Of a DNA stretch of 11,303 bases, positions 5,397 through 11,303 are shown in pieces (position 1 is the first letter of the stretch; each line of letters begins with the position of its first letter). Under the pieces are notes generated by a model that searched no databases, was not told where the DNA came from, and saw nothing but the letters and a program-made list of their open reading frames with translations. The DNA is taken from NCBI GenBank assembly GCA_009937555.1, contig JAACFD010000038.1, forward strand, positions 1 through 11,303. Reading direction: 5' to 3'. This stretch comes from Chlamydiales bacterium (GTDB lineage: Bacteria > Chlamydiota > Chlamydiia > Chlamydiales > JAACFD01). The position numbers and the translations under genes were made by a program.

Positions 5397-6995
5397 TTAT
5401 TCTTCTTCTACTCTTTTATATACATAGATAGAACCTTGTGTCAGCATGCGCTGCATGCGGCCTTCATTTCCTCTAGCTTCTTTTATCACACTGCGGTCAT
5501 TTACTTCCATAACCCTGTCTTCTGCTACTCCAGCTTCTCTATAAAGATGCAAAGAGGTAAAGTGAGCGTTACGAAGGTGTCTAGTACATGAAGATACTTT
5601 ATACTTTACCATCCTATCTAGAAGCATCTTACCTGTACCAGCATCTTTCCTATAAAGAGGAAGCTCAAAGGTAGTTGGCATTGTATCAGTAGAAAACTTC
5701 TGTTCATACCAACCTGTAGAACTTGTTGCACTTCGAAACCATGAGAACATAGCTACACCTTCATGGTATTTATGATAAGCTCTCTCAGTGATCAAAGTTA
5801 AGTTTTGAGGGAGCTGAGTAAATTGAATAGCTCCAATTTTATGCCCTCCGGCCTCATCAGTATTACTAAGAGACTTTTGAATAGTTGCTGGTACATCAAC
5901 TACTTGCTGCTGTGCTCCAGCTCCACTAGAGGATAGAACCCTAGCTTCCGGGGCAAAGCTAAAACTTAAATTAAAGCTAGCTTGCTCTCCTTCTTCTATG
6001 TATGGATCATCACCTTCTTTAAATTCAGGACGACTTAAAATTTCTCTTTCATAAGCAACTGTAGCTTCAGGCCAATCTCTTTTTGCTCGATCAACACTCT
6101 CTCTAGATGCGAGAATTGGAGCTCCAAGTTCAGCTGCTAAAAAGCTAATATAAGGCGCTGGATCATTAAATGATGAGCCAATTCTAAAGTTACAGCCTTT
6201 TAACTTTTTTTCAGCCTCAAGTGTTGCTAAGCTAGTCACCAGAGTCTGTTGTATACTAGCAATTAAAGCCTTTTTATCTGTTAGCGCTTGGCCTGAGTGA
6301 TCTTCTTGATCTCTGAGTTCATGAATAAGAGCAAAAAGCGAACGCCTAAGGGTTTCAAACTGCTCATCTTCTAGAGCTGCATCTGGATATACTTCTGCCT
6401 CTATATCAGGAAAAAAAACTTTATCGTAGTGGTTGTTTTGAGCTAAAAGTGTAAGAAGTGAATTAAGCCAACAAACATTGTGTCCATTGTTAAGGCCATA
6501 CTTGATAGTCTCTCCAAGTCCAAGCTGCCTTAAAGCTGAATGGATAGGTATAGTTCTTGAGGTATCAAAAGGAGTCCTTGAAAAGGATATATAGCCTATT
6601 TTACTTTTGGCTGCGAGACCAGCTCCAGAGCTGACAGCTGCAGATAAAGATCTTACCCCCGTAAAAGGTTTCCCTGCATTCTCTCGCACCCTTCTGCGAG
6701 CTTCTTCCTCGATTCTCTGGAGAGCACCGCTTTTTCTAGCTGTCTTGCTATCTGCTGGAGTGGTAGTAGATTTAAATATAGCAGTAATTCTTTCATAGAT
6801 ATCAGAGAAGATTTTAGCAGGATGATAATCCTTATTTTCAAGTACATAAATAGCTGTCACAGCAATCCCAATCCCAAGACCTACAGATATAAGATCTCCA
6901 AGGCCAACTAAACTTCTATCTCTTTGCAAAGGAACTGAGGTCAATTGTTTTATAGTAGTGGACTCAAGTAATTTCTTATCAATGGGACGAGGCAT
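5397..6995 (-). CDS. Membrane-anchored USP-like (peptidase C19) cysteine protease, candidate deubiquitinase
   Basis: This 532-residue protein carries the ordered landmarks of eukaryotic ubiquitin-specific proteases, which cleave ubiquitin from proteins. The Cys box at 167-184 reads GLNNGHNVCWLNSLLTLL, with C175 as nucleophile and N173 in the oxyanion position. FNDPAPYISFL (276-286) resembles the QQD/EF box. QFTQLPQNLTLITERAYHK (391-409) matches the strand before the USP LKRF segment. The His box follows as NAHFTSLHLY (476-485, H478), then MEVNDRSV (496-503) with the N499/D500 third-residue position, and GSIYVYKR (521-528) as the usual closing strand. Residues 29-52 form one hydrophobic segment, likely a membrane anchor. 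The Zn-finger cysteine pairs of many USPs are absent; only C175, C268 and C470 occur. AAGGAG nine bases upstream supports the start. The family call is motif-based and divergent; a ubiquitin-like substrate other than ubiquitin is possible. Confidence 0.75.
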   Translation of the reverse strand: MPRPIDKKLLESTTIKQLTSVPLQRDRSLVGLGDLISVGLGIGIAVTAIYVLENKDYHPAKIFSDIYERITAIFKSTTTPADSKTARKSGALQRIEEEARRRVRENAGKPFTGVRSLSAAVSSGAGLAAKSKIGYISFSRTPFDTSRTIPIHSALRQLGLGETIKYGLNNGHNVCWLNSLLTLLAQNNHYDKVFFPDIEAEVYPDAALEDEQFETLRRSLFALIHELRDQEDHSGQALTDKKALIASIQQTLVTSLATLEAEKKLKGCNFRIGSSFNDPAPYISFLAAELGAPILASRESVDRAKRDWPEATVAYEREILSRPEFKEGDDPYIEEGEQASFNLSFSFAPEARVLSSSGAGAQQQVVDVPATIQKSLSNTDEAGGHKIGAIQFTQLPQNLTLITERAYHKYHEGVAMFSWFRSATSSTGWYEQKFSTDTMPTTFELPLYRKDAGTGKMLLDRMVKYKVSSCTRHLRNAHFTSLHLYREAGVAEDRVMEVNDRSVIKEARGNEGRMQRMLTQGSIYVYKRVEEE

Positions 6996-7116
6996 TATTT
7001 CTCTCTCCTTTTAAGACCCTATCTGGGGCCGACTTTTTGCCGTATAAAATCATCATACTAAATAATAGGCTTTATATTTAAAGATTGCTTAAATTTTCTC
7101 TAAGTCAACAAAAAAA

Positions 7117-7143
7117 AGCGCTAAGATTGTATATCTTAGCGCT
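7117..7143 (-). terminator. Rho-independent terminator of the 7183-8382 gene
   Basis: AGCGCTAAGAT (7117-7127) and ATCTTAGCGCT (7133-7143) form an 11-base perfect stem with a five-base loop. On the minus strand the stem is followed by a T-run (bases 7116 down to 7110). A TTGACT (-35-like, 7103-7108) follows at once, but no good -10 for the protease gene could be paired with it. Confidence 0.92.
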
Positions 7144-7182
7144 TTTGAGTGTTAATTGAATAACTTAAAATATTTTTTCAAA

Positions 7183-8382
7183 CTATTCTCTTGCTCCTCT
7201 ATCAGCGTAAGCGACAGCATTATCTGTCAGAACTAGCCCTCTAGCATTTTTTGCAGTTGTTCTCAGTAATTCTGGTACTCTTTCTCTTGCTAACATCCAT
7301 TTTCTTCCTTCAGTATAGTTTGTTTCAGCACCCCTCAAGAGCTTATCTCTGATGGCTTTTACCCCTTGAAAGCACATTAGTGCTGAAAGAGCTGTCCCAG
7401 ATACAATGATAGTTTCCTCGATAGGCAAATCTGAAAGACCTCCAATTCCTAGTGGTGTTCCAGCTAGTGCTGTTAAAGAAAAAGACGGACATGCCGTATT
7501 TGCAAGAGTTCTAGGGAGATTAGCTAAATGACAAGTAACTACTCCTGTACCTGCTGAAATCACCACCTTAACAGCAAAAGCTCCTAGCTCAGGAAGAGCT
7601 CTAAGAGTATGAGCAGCTCCATATAATGCCCCCGCTCCACTTACAAGTGTGGCAGGTTCTGGAGTCTTCTTAAAACTCTCTCTTAATGATATAATGGCAT
7701 TCCTACTGGTTCTATGAGCACCTTTTTTCAGCTCTATAACCTTTGACTTAGAATAGAACTCTTCAGCTCCTTCTATATTTTTGAGAGTAGCTAAAGAGCC
7801 AACAGATGAGATAGCACCAATAAGGACATAATAAGCCCCACTACCATCTGTTACATAACTTGTTAAACCAGAAGTTATTGAACCAACACTCTCCGCTGCA
7901 AAATGCTCATTCTCTGTTAGCTGAGGAGTTGCAGAGCTATTTTTAATACTAAGCATGTATACCTTCACAGCTTGTGCTGTAGATTGTTGAATGATAACTG
8001 GCATAAGGTAGCTCATTGCTTGGTTAAAAATCGCACCAGCAAGTGATAAGTTGTTTAGCACTACATAAGCTACCGCTCCGCCACCTGCAACTTTTACCGC
8101 TACAAAAGCTCTAGGATTATCATAAGCCATTTGCTCTACTTCTTCGCTAGTAGACTGGAAAAGAGTTTTAGCAGCTTTGCTTGTTCTAGAATCTGTATCA
8201 TCCGTTGAATCAGTTGTAGTTCCTCGAAGTTCTGCTACTCTTTCTTTAGGGTTTTCCCCTCTTCTACATGCGCTTACAGCTCCATGAAGGCTACCTATAA
8301 CTCTTGAGCTTATATTTAAGGTACAGCCTAGTGTATAGCCCAAAAAAGGGTTTTTATAAGCCGCTGGATTAGTCCATGACAT
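7183..8382 (-). CDS. Unrecognised multi-hydrophobic-segment membrane protein
   Basis: I do not recognise this 399-residue protein. After a polar N-terminal region with an STDDTDS-type acidic-Thr cluster (about 55-65), it has several hydrophobic stretches rich in Ala, Gly and Val: about 92-118, 122-145, 183-200, 245-258, 266-284, 303-315 and 324-338. The first two are close together, like the bilobed hydrophobic hairpin of chlamydial Inc proteins, but the protein is longer and this likeness is weak. The tail is charged. The reading frame extends 30 bases further to a GTG, but the ATG at 8380-8382 is preferred. It has AGGAG at 8390-8394, seven bases upstream, and the extra MKPKKNRRKE would run across that site and a nine-A tract. 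It is probably a single-gene unit with its own promoter and a strong terminator. Confidence 0.72.
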   Translation of the reverse strand: MSWTNPAAYKNPFLGYTLGCTLNISSRVIGSLHGAVSACRRGENPKERVAELRGTTTDSTDDTDSRTSKAAKTLFQSTSEEVEQMAYDNPRAFVAVKVAGGGAVAYVVLNNLSLAGAIFNQAMSYLMPVIIQQSTAQAVKVYMLSIKNSSATPQLTENEHFAAESVGSITSGLTSYVTDGSGAYYVLIGAISSVGSLATLKNIEGAEEFYSKSKVIELKKGAHRTSRNAIISLRESFKKTPEPATLVSGAGALYGAAHTLRALPELGAFAVKVVISAGTGVVTCHLANLPRTLANTACPSFSLTALAGTPLGIGGLSDLPIEETIIVSGTALSALMCFQGVKAIRDKLLRGAETNYTEGRKWMLARERVPELLRTTAKNARGLVLTDNAVAYADRGARE

Positions 8383-8427
8383 TTCTTTTCTCCTGTTTTT
8401 TTTTGGTTTCACCCCATTTAGAGAAAC

Positions 8428-8456
8428 AGTATAACTTTAAGAACATTAACCCACAA
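8428..8456 (-). promoter_or_regulatory. Putative promoter of the 7183-8382 gene
   Basis: On the minus strand, TTGTGG (8451-8456) and TATACT (8428-8433) are 17 bases apart, about 46 bases before the ATG at 8382. Its position between the genes supports separate transcription from the upstream three-gene operon, for which no obvious terminator is seen. Confidence 0.5.
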
Positions 8457-8511
8457 CAAATTAAAGAAAACTTAATATAAACTAACTCTCAAATTGACTA
8501 TTGATACAAAT

Positions 8512-9105
8512 TTACGACTTGGCTCTGAGAAAGGCTTTAGAGGGAAACAATGGCTTTGCCTTCTGTTTCGTGAATACATCTAGAGCAAATTCATGAAGTA
8601 TATACAAACCTTTCTTTGTTTTTTCTACTAAGACAAGACTATCTACCTTATCCTTCCAAAAAATACTTTGCCTTAAGCTTTCTAGATGCTTAAGTTCAAG
8701 ACTAGAAGATTTGAATTTTGCTAATTGAAGCGAAAGCTTCATTTCTGAACACGAATGAGAGGGCGAGTACAAAATAGAGTGCTTAAATACCTTAGCACAC
8801 TCTTTTAATAGCTCTTTTAGCTGCAAAGGCACTATGGCTTGAGCAGACAGTGTTTTAGAGGAGCAGTTAAGGCAATTATAATTTAGCTGGATTATAGCTT
8901 TGCCCACAAAGGGTTCTATAGCTTCATTTAGAAGCTTTATTAGGTTTTCAGGTGCGCTCACTTTTTGATAGGAAAAAAAAGGAACAAGAAAAAGCTGTTC
9001 ATCTCTCCATTGCAGCGGTATTTTATAATAACTTCTTTTAAAGTCACTATAGTGCATCTGAAGTTCTGCCGAGGGCAGATAAGCTAAAGTTAATTCTTTA
9101 GACAT
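8512..9105 (-). CDS. Small unknown protein, possibly degenerate LigT/2H-phosphoesterase fold
   Basis: This 197-residue soluble protein is not confidently recognised. Its order of strands and helices recalls the LigT/2H phosphoesterase fold. It has a PLQWRDEQLFLVPFF segment (30-44) where 2H proteins have W...NLHLTLxFLG, then a helix and MKLSLQLAKF (122-131) where they have PHLTLAR. A closing DSLVLVEKTKKGLYILHEFAL (155-175) resembles the usual final strand pair. Neither HxT/S catalytic motif is kept, so if the fold is right the active site is lost or changed. A lone CLNC pair (78-81) is present. The start overlaps the stop of the deacylase gene by eight bases and has AAAGGG nearby, indicating coupling. 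It may be an accessory partner of the two upstream enzymes. Confidence 0.45.
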   Translation of the reverse strand: MSKELTLAYLPSAELQMHYSDFKRSYYKIPLQWRDEQLFLVPFFSYQKVSAPENLIKLLNEAIEPFVGKAIIQLNYNCLNCSSKTLSAQAIVPLQLKELLKECAKVFKHSILYSPSHSCSEMKLSLQLAKFKSSSLELKHLESLRQSIFWKDKVDSLVLVEKTKKGLYILHEFALDVFTKQKAKPLFPSKAFLRAKS

Positions 9106-10324
9106 TAAGCCCTTTATTTGGAGATATCTTCTTAAAATTTGTCATCAGTTTAAAGAGTTCCTGCCCTACATGACAAGATGCTGAGGGAAAGTTTAGGATT
9201 ACAATACTATCTCCTTCAAAAGGGTTTTTCACCTTACTTTCTGCCTGCAGTATATTATCTAAAGAACTTACTTTCCCTAGAGATAGTATTTGAGCTAGCA
9301 GGTGGTTTTTAGCTACGATATCACCAGGCTTAACTTGATAGTCTACTACTCCCCCTTCTGATGCAAAAAGGGTTTTGTAATCCTCTAACTGGCAGTAGTA
9401 GTAGCTTTCTAACATTTGCTTCTGCTTTTTAAGATCAACTAAGTTATGAGAAGCTAAATACCGCAGCACTCCTTGCAAGTCATCTTCAGCACTTTCAAGC
9501 GAAAGTGTTTCTTGACTTCCAAATTCTAAAGTAAATGACTCAAGAGCCACTTCTTCTTGTCTTCCTTGTCTAGACAGCTCCTTTTTCAGCGCCCACCAGG
9601 GGCAAAAAGAGGCTTCATCTAAGGCCCCTGCGAAATGATCGGGTATCAGCAGTATGTGGGGAATACAGAACTCTATTGACTTTTCAAATGCATACTCAGG
9701 ACTGTATAAAAAGCGAGTGGCTTTTGGAGCTGTGTGCAGATCTAATACTATGTCTGCATCGATGCTTAGTTTTTGTAGTTCCAAAGCCAGCCTCTGATAA
9801 GCTGCTGTTGATGTTTTTTTAAACTGCTGCTCATAGCTAGCTAAACTCTCTTTAAGAGCTTGTTTAAAATTCTGTGCTAGTTTTACATATGGAGTTGACT
9901 TATGAGACTCAGCAAACTCTTTTAGTGTAATAGGTTTATGCTCATAAACCAAACCTTCTTCAATTAGATTGATAAACCCTCTATTCCAATTGCTCCCTGT
10001 AGCAGGATCAATCCTTCCATTTGTATACTCAGCATTTTTTAAGCTACTAGCAAAAGGGTTTGCATGTGGCACTAGTATAAACTCCCCAGCAAACTCATTT
10101 TCTTTTAACCACTGCGCCAAGCGATAAATAACACCGCAGCCTTGTACTTCTGCTCCGTGAACATTTGCCTGAAGGTATACTTTTTTTCCAGGGTGAGGAG
10201 AAATAAAATGCCATGATACAAGATCTAAACTTTGCCCACATGGAAGTGACCACATAGGATGTTTTTCAATACGGTATTGATAAGTACTTGCTATCTTCTC
10301 TTTATTTAAGCCAAATGCTTGCAT
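9098..10324 (-). CDS. AstE/AspA-type zinc deacylase (M14-like)
   Basis: This 408-residue enzyme belongs to the succinylglutamate desuccinylase/aspartoacylase group, zinc hydrolases with a carboxypeptidase fold that remove acyl groups from N-acyl amino acids. The metal ligands are visible as H56 and E59 in NVHGAEVQG and H197 in LDLHTAP. E267 in FTLEFGSQE fits the general base. NWNRGF (112-117) fits the substrate-binding N-R pair. A C-terminal domain (about 305-380) has the GGVVDYQVKPGDIVAKN motif, a biotinyl/barrel-sandwich-like strand pattern common in this family. The substrate cannot be read from sequence. The start overlaps the decarboxylase by 23 bases, with AAGG just upstream of the ATG, and the end overlaps the next gene by eight. 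The three are therefore almost certainly one transcript. The length is greater than typical AstE (about 320-350). Confidence 0.85.
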   Translation of the reverse strand: MQAFGLNKEKIASTYQYRIEKHPMWSLPCGQSLDLVSWHFISPHPGKKVYLQANVHGAEVQGCGVIYRLAQWLKENEFAGEFILVPHANPFASSLKNAEYTNGRIDPATGSNWNRGFINLIEEGLVYEHKPITLKEFAESHKSTPYVKLAQNFKQALKESLASYEQQFKKTSTAAYQRLALELQKLSIDADIVLDLHTAPKATRFLYSPEYAFEKSIEFCIPHILLIPDHFAGALDEASFCPWWALKKELSRQGRQEEVALESFTLEFGSQETLSLESAEDDLQGVLRYLASHNLVDLKKQKQMLESYYYCQLEDYKTLFASEGGVVDYQVKPGDIVAKNHLLAQILSLGKVSSLDNILQAESKVKNPFEGDSIVILNFPSASCHVGQELFKLMTNFKKISPNKGLNV

Positions 10325-11303
10325 TTTCAGCCTTCCTTAGTTGTATCAACTTTTCTTGCTTGATAGCAAACTCTGCCGCTAGTTCATGACAAAGAAAAAA
10401 GGGCATGCTTTCAGTAAAGCCATAGGCTCCGCACAGAGAGAATTCTAAATAGTCTCCTATATCTATGCTGCCATTGATAAGTACTTTACCCATATTATCT
10501 GCTGCAGTACAAAGCGGTCCGTGTAAGTAATAAGCTTTGCTATCTCCATTTCTACTACTAGCTACTTTTTTTACAGGAAATCCCTGTTTTGTTAAAGCTG
10601 GCCTAAGTAAATGGTTTATCCCTCCTTGTAATACTAAAAGCGTTTTTTCTTTAAGCTTTTTTTTATCAATTATCTGTGTGTAGTAGTTACCAAAAGGACC
10701 AACTAGGTATCTTCCAAACTCAAATAAGATCTTTTTGAAACGCTTACTGGGATTAAGTTTTTTTAAAACACGTTCTAGATCATTAATTTCTATAACCTTA
10801 CCACTATTATCGTAATCTAATCCTAGCCCTCCACCTAAATCTAGATAGTCAAATTTAAGCTTAAGAACTTTTTCAAAATCAAGGATCCTTTCAATGATAC
10901 TTCCCCATATACTTGCAAGGAAAGATAGATCAAGAACATTACCCCATTGAAAAACATGTGCCCCATTAACATGGACTTTCCTTAAGGAAGTAAAATCAAA
11001 ACCTTGCCAGCCTTCAATGTCTAACCCAAAAGCGGTATCAGAGCTTCCGCCAAGACAGCTATTTAGATCACTGTAAGAATCCCAATCAAGCTGAAAGCGT
11101 AAAAATGCTTGGACTTCTAGAGCCATTTCTCTACAGATCTGTTCTAGGTTTTCAAGCTGATGATGACTTTCTACTATAAAGAGCTTAACCCCTTTATCAA
11201 GAGCTTCTTTTAGAAACTCTTTTGATTTTGCAGGGCCGGTGAGAAGTATTCTACTTGCTTCCACTCCTTGTCTAAGCACCTGCCTAAGTTCTCCAGAGCT
11301 TGC
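10302..11303 (-). CDS. Type III PLP-dependent decarboxylase (DapDC/BtrK-like), 5'-partial
   Basis: This is a fold-type III pyridoxal-phosphate decarboxylase related to diaminopimelate decarboxylase. The closest patterns are those of BtrK and the exosortase-A-associated decarboxylases, some of which act on carrier-protein-bound or modified amino acids. The frame stays open to the window edge, where it reads ASSGELRQVLRQGVEASRI, the conserved segment after the PLP lysine. The gene is therefore cut off, and the lysine-bearing N-terminus lies outside. Visible motifs include TGPAKS, HVNGAHVFQWG, the phosphate-binding DLGGGLGLDY, EFGRYLVGPFGNYY, the catalytic-cysteine-type GPLCTAADNMG, and CGAYGFTESMPFFLCHELAAEF. 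The GTG near 11279 is not a real start. The end overlaps the deacylase gene by 23 bases. The substrate is unknown, and siderophore- or polyamine-type roles are alternatives. Confidence 0.85.
   Translation of the reverse strand, partial: ASSGELRQVLRQGVEASRILLTGPAKSKEFLKEALDKGVKLFIVESHHQLENLEQICREMALEVQAFLRFQLDWDSYSDLNSCLGGSSDTAFGLDIEGWQGFDFTSLRKVHVNGAHVFQWGNVLDLSFLASIWGSIIERILDFEKVLKLKFDYLDLGGGLGLDYDNSGKVIEINDLERVLKKLNPSKRFKKILFEFGRYLVGPFGNYYTQIIDKKKLKEKTLLVLQGGINHLLRPALTKQGFPVKKVASSRNGDSKAYYLHGPLCTAADNMGKVLINGSIDIGDYLEFSLCGAYGFTESMPFFLCHELAAEFAIKQEKLIQLRKAENASIWLK

Noticed and set aside
6607..6847. Short open frames on + (6607-6798) and on - in another frame (6653-6847)
   Set aside because: Both lie wholly within the protease gene, lack ribosome sites and family features, and are frame shadows.
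2053..7106. Shared CTTAGAGAAAA upstream of the UXS-like gene and the protease gene on the minus strand
   Set aside because: An 11-base AT-rich match with different spacing to the starts; too weak to call a common operator.
8383..8412. GTG start adding MKPKKNRRKE to the 7183-8382 protein
   Set aside because: The added codons cover the AGGAG ribosome site of the ATG at 8382 and a nine-A tract, and no ribosome site precedes the GTG.
1..11303. Mobile elements, CRISPR arrays, tRNA or rRNA genes
   Set aside because: No transposase, terminal inverted repeats, spaced repeats or structural RNA signatures were found.

Overview
The window is AT-rich, gene-dense bacterial DNA with short intergenic gaps and ordinary Shine-Dalgarno sites. 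Its most telling gene encodes a membrane-anchored protein that looks like a eukaryotic ubiquitin-specific protease (USP). It sits among unrecognised membrane or low-complexity proteins. This suggests a bacterium living inside a eukaryotic cell, such as an environmental chlamydia (Simkania/Rhabdochlamydia-like) or a Legionella-like gammaproteobacterium. The lineage is an inference from gene content and AT-richness only; no rRNA or other taxonomic marker is present.

Layout. Positions 1-3349 hold housekeeping or accessory metabolic genes: a Nudix hydrolase overlapping a DUF1499 membrane protein (+), a UDP-glucuronate decarboxylase-like SDR with a signal peptide (-), a degenerate kinase-fold protein (+), and a CsaA-type tRNA-binding protein (-). 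Positions 3350-3733 are a noncoding AT-rich gap with a dyad-symmetric element. Positions 3734-8382 form an island of four genes in two convergent pairs around a bidirectional terminator: two adjacent unknown genes on +, then the USP-like protease and a multi-hydrophobic unknown on -. Positions 8512-11303 are a tightly overlapping minus-strand operon: a type III PLP decarboxylase (5' end outside the window), an AstE/AspA-type zinc deacylase, and a small protein resembling a LigT/2H fold without its histidines.

How they may work together. The island genes have separate transcription signals, no recognisable metabolic role, membrane segments, disordered acidic or serine-rich tails and one host-like catalytic domain, so they read as a candidate host-interaction cluster. 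The three-gene operon is translationally coupled and looks like a small biosynthetic or catabolic unit acting on an amino-acid-like substrate. The left-hand genes share no obvious pathway.

Two ORF boundaries needed correction. The protein at 7183 most likely starts at the ATG at 8380-8382, not at an upstream GTG. The decarboxylase reads open to the window edge, so it is 5'-partial rather than starting at the GTG near 11279.
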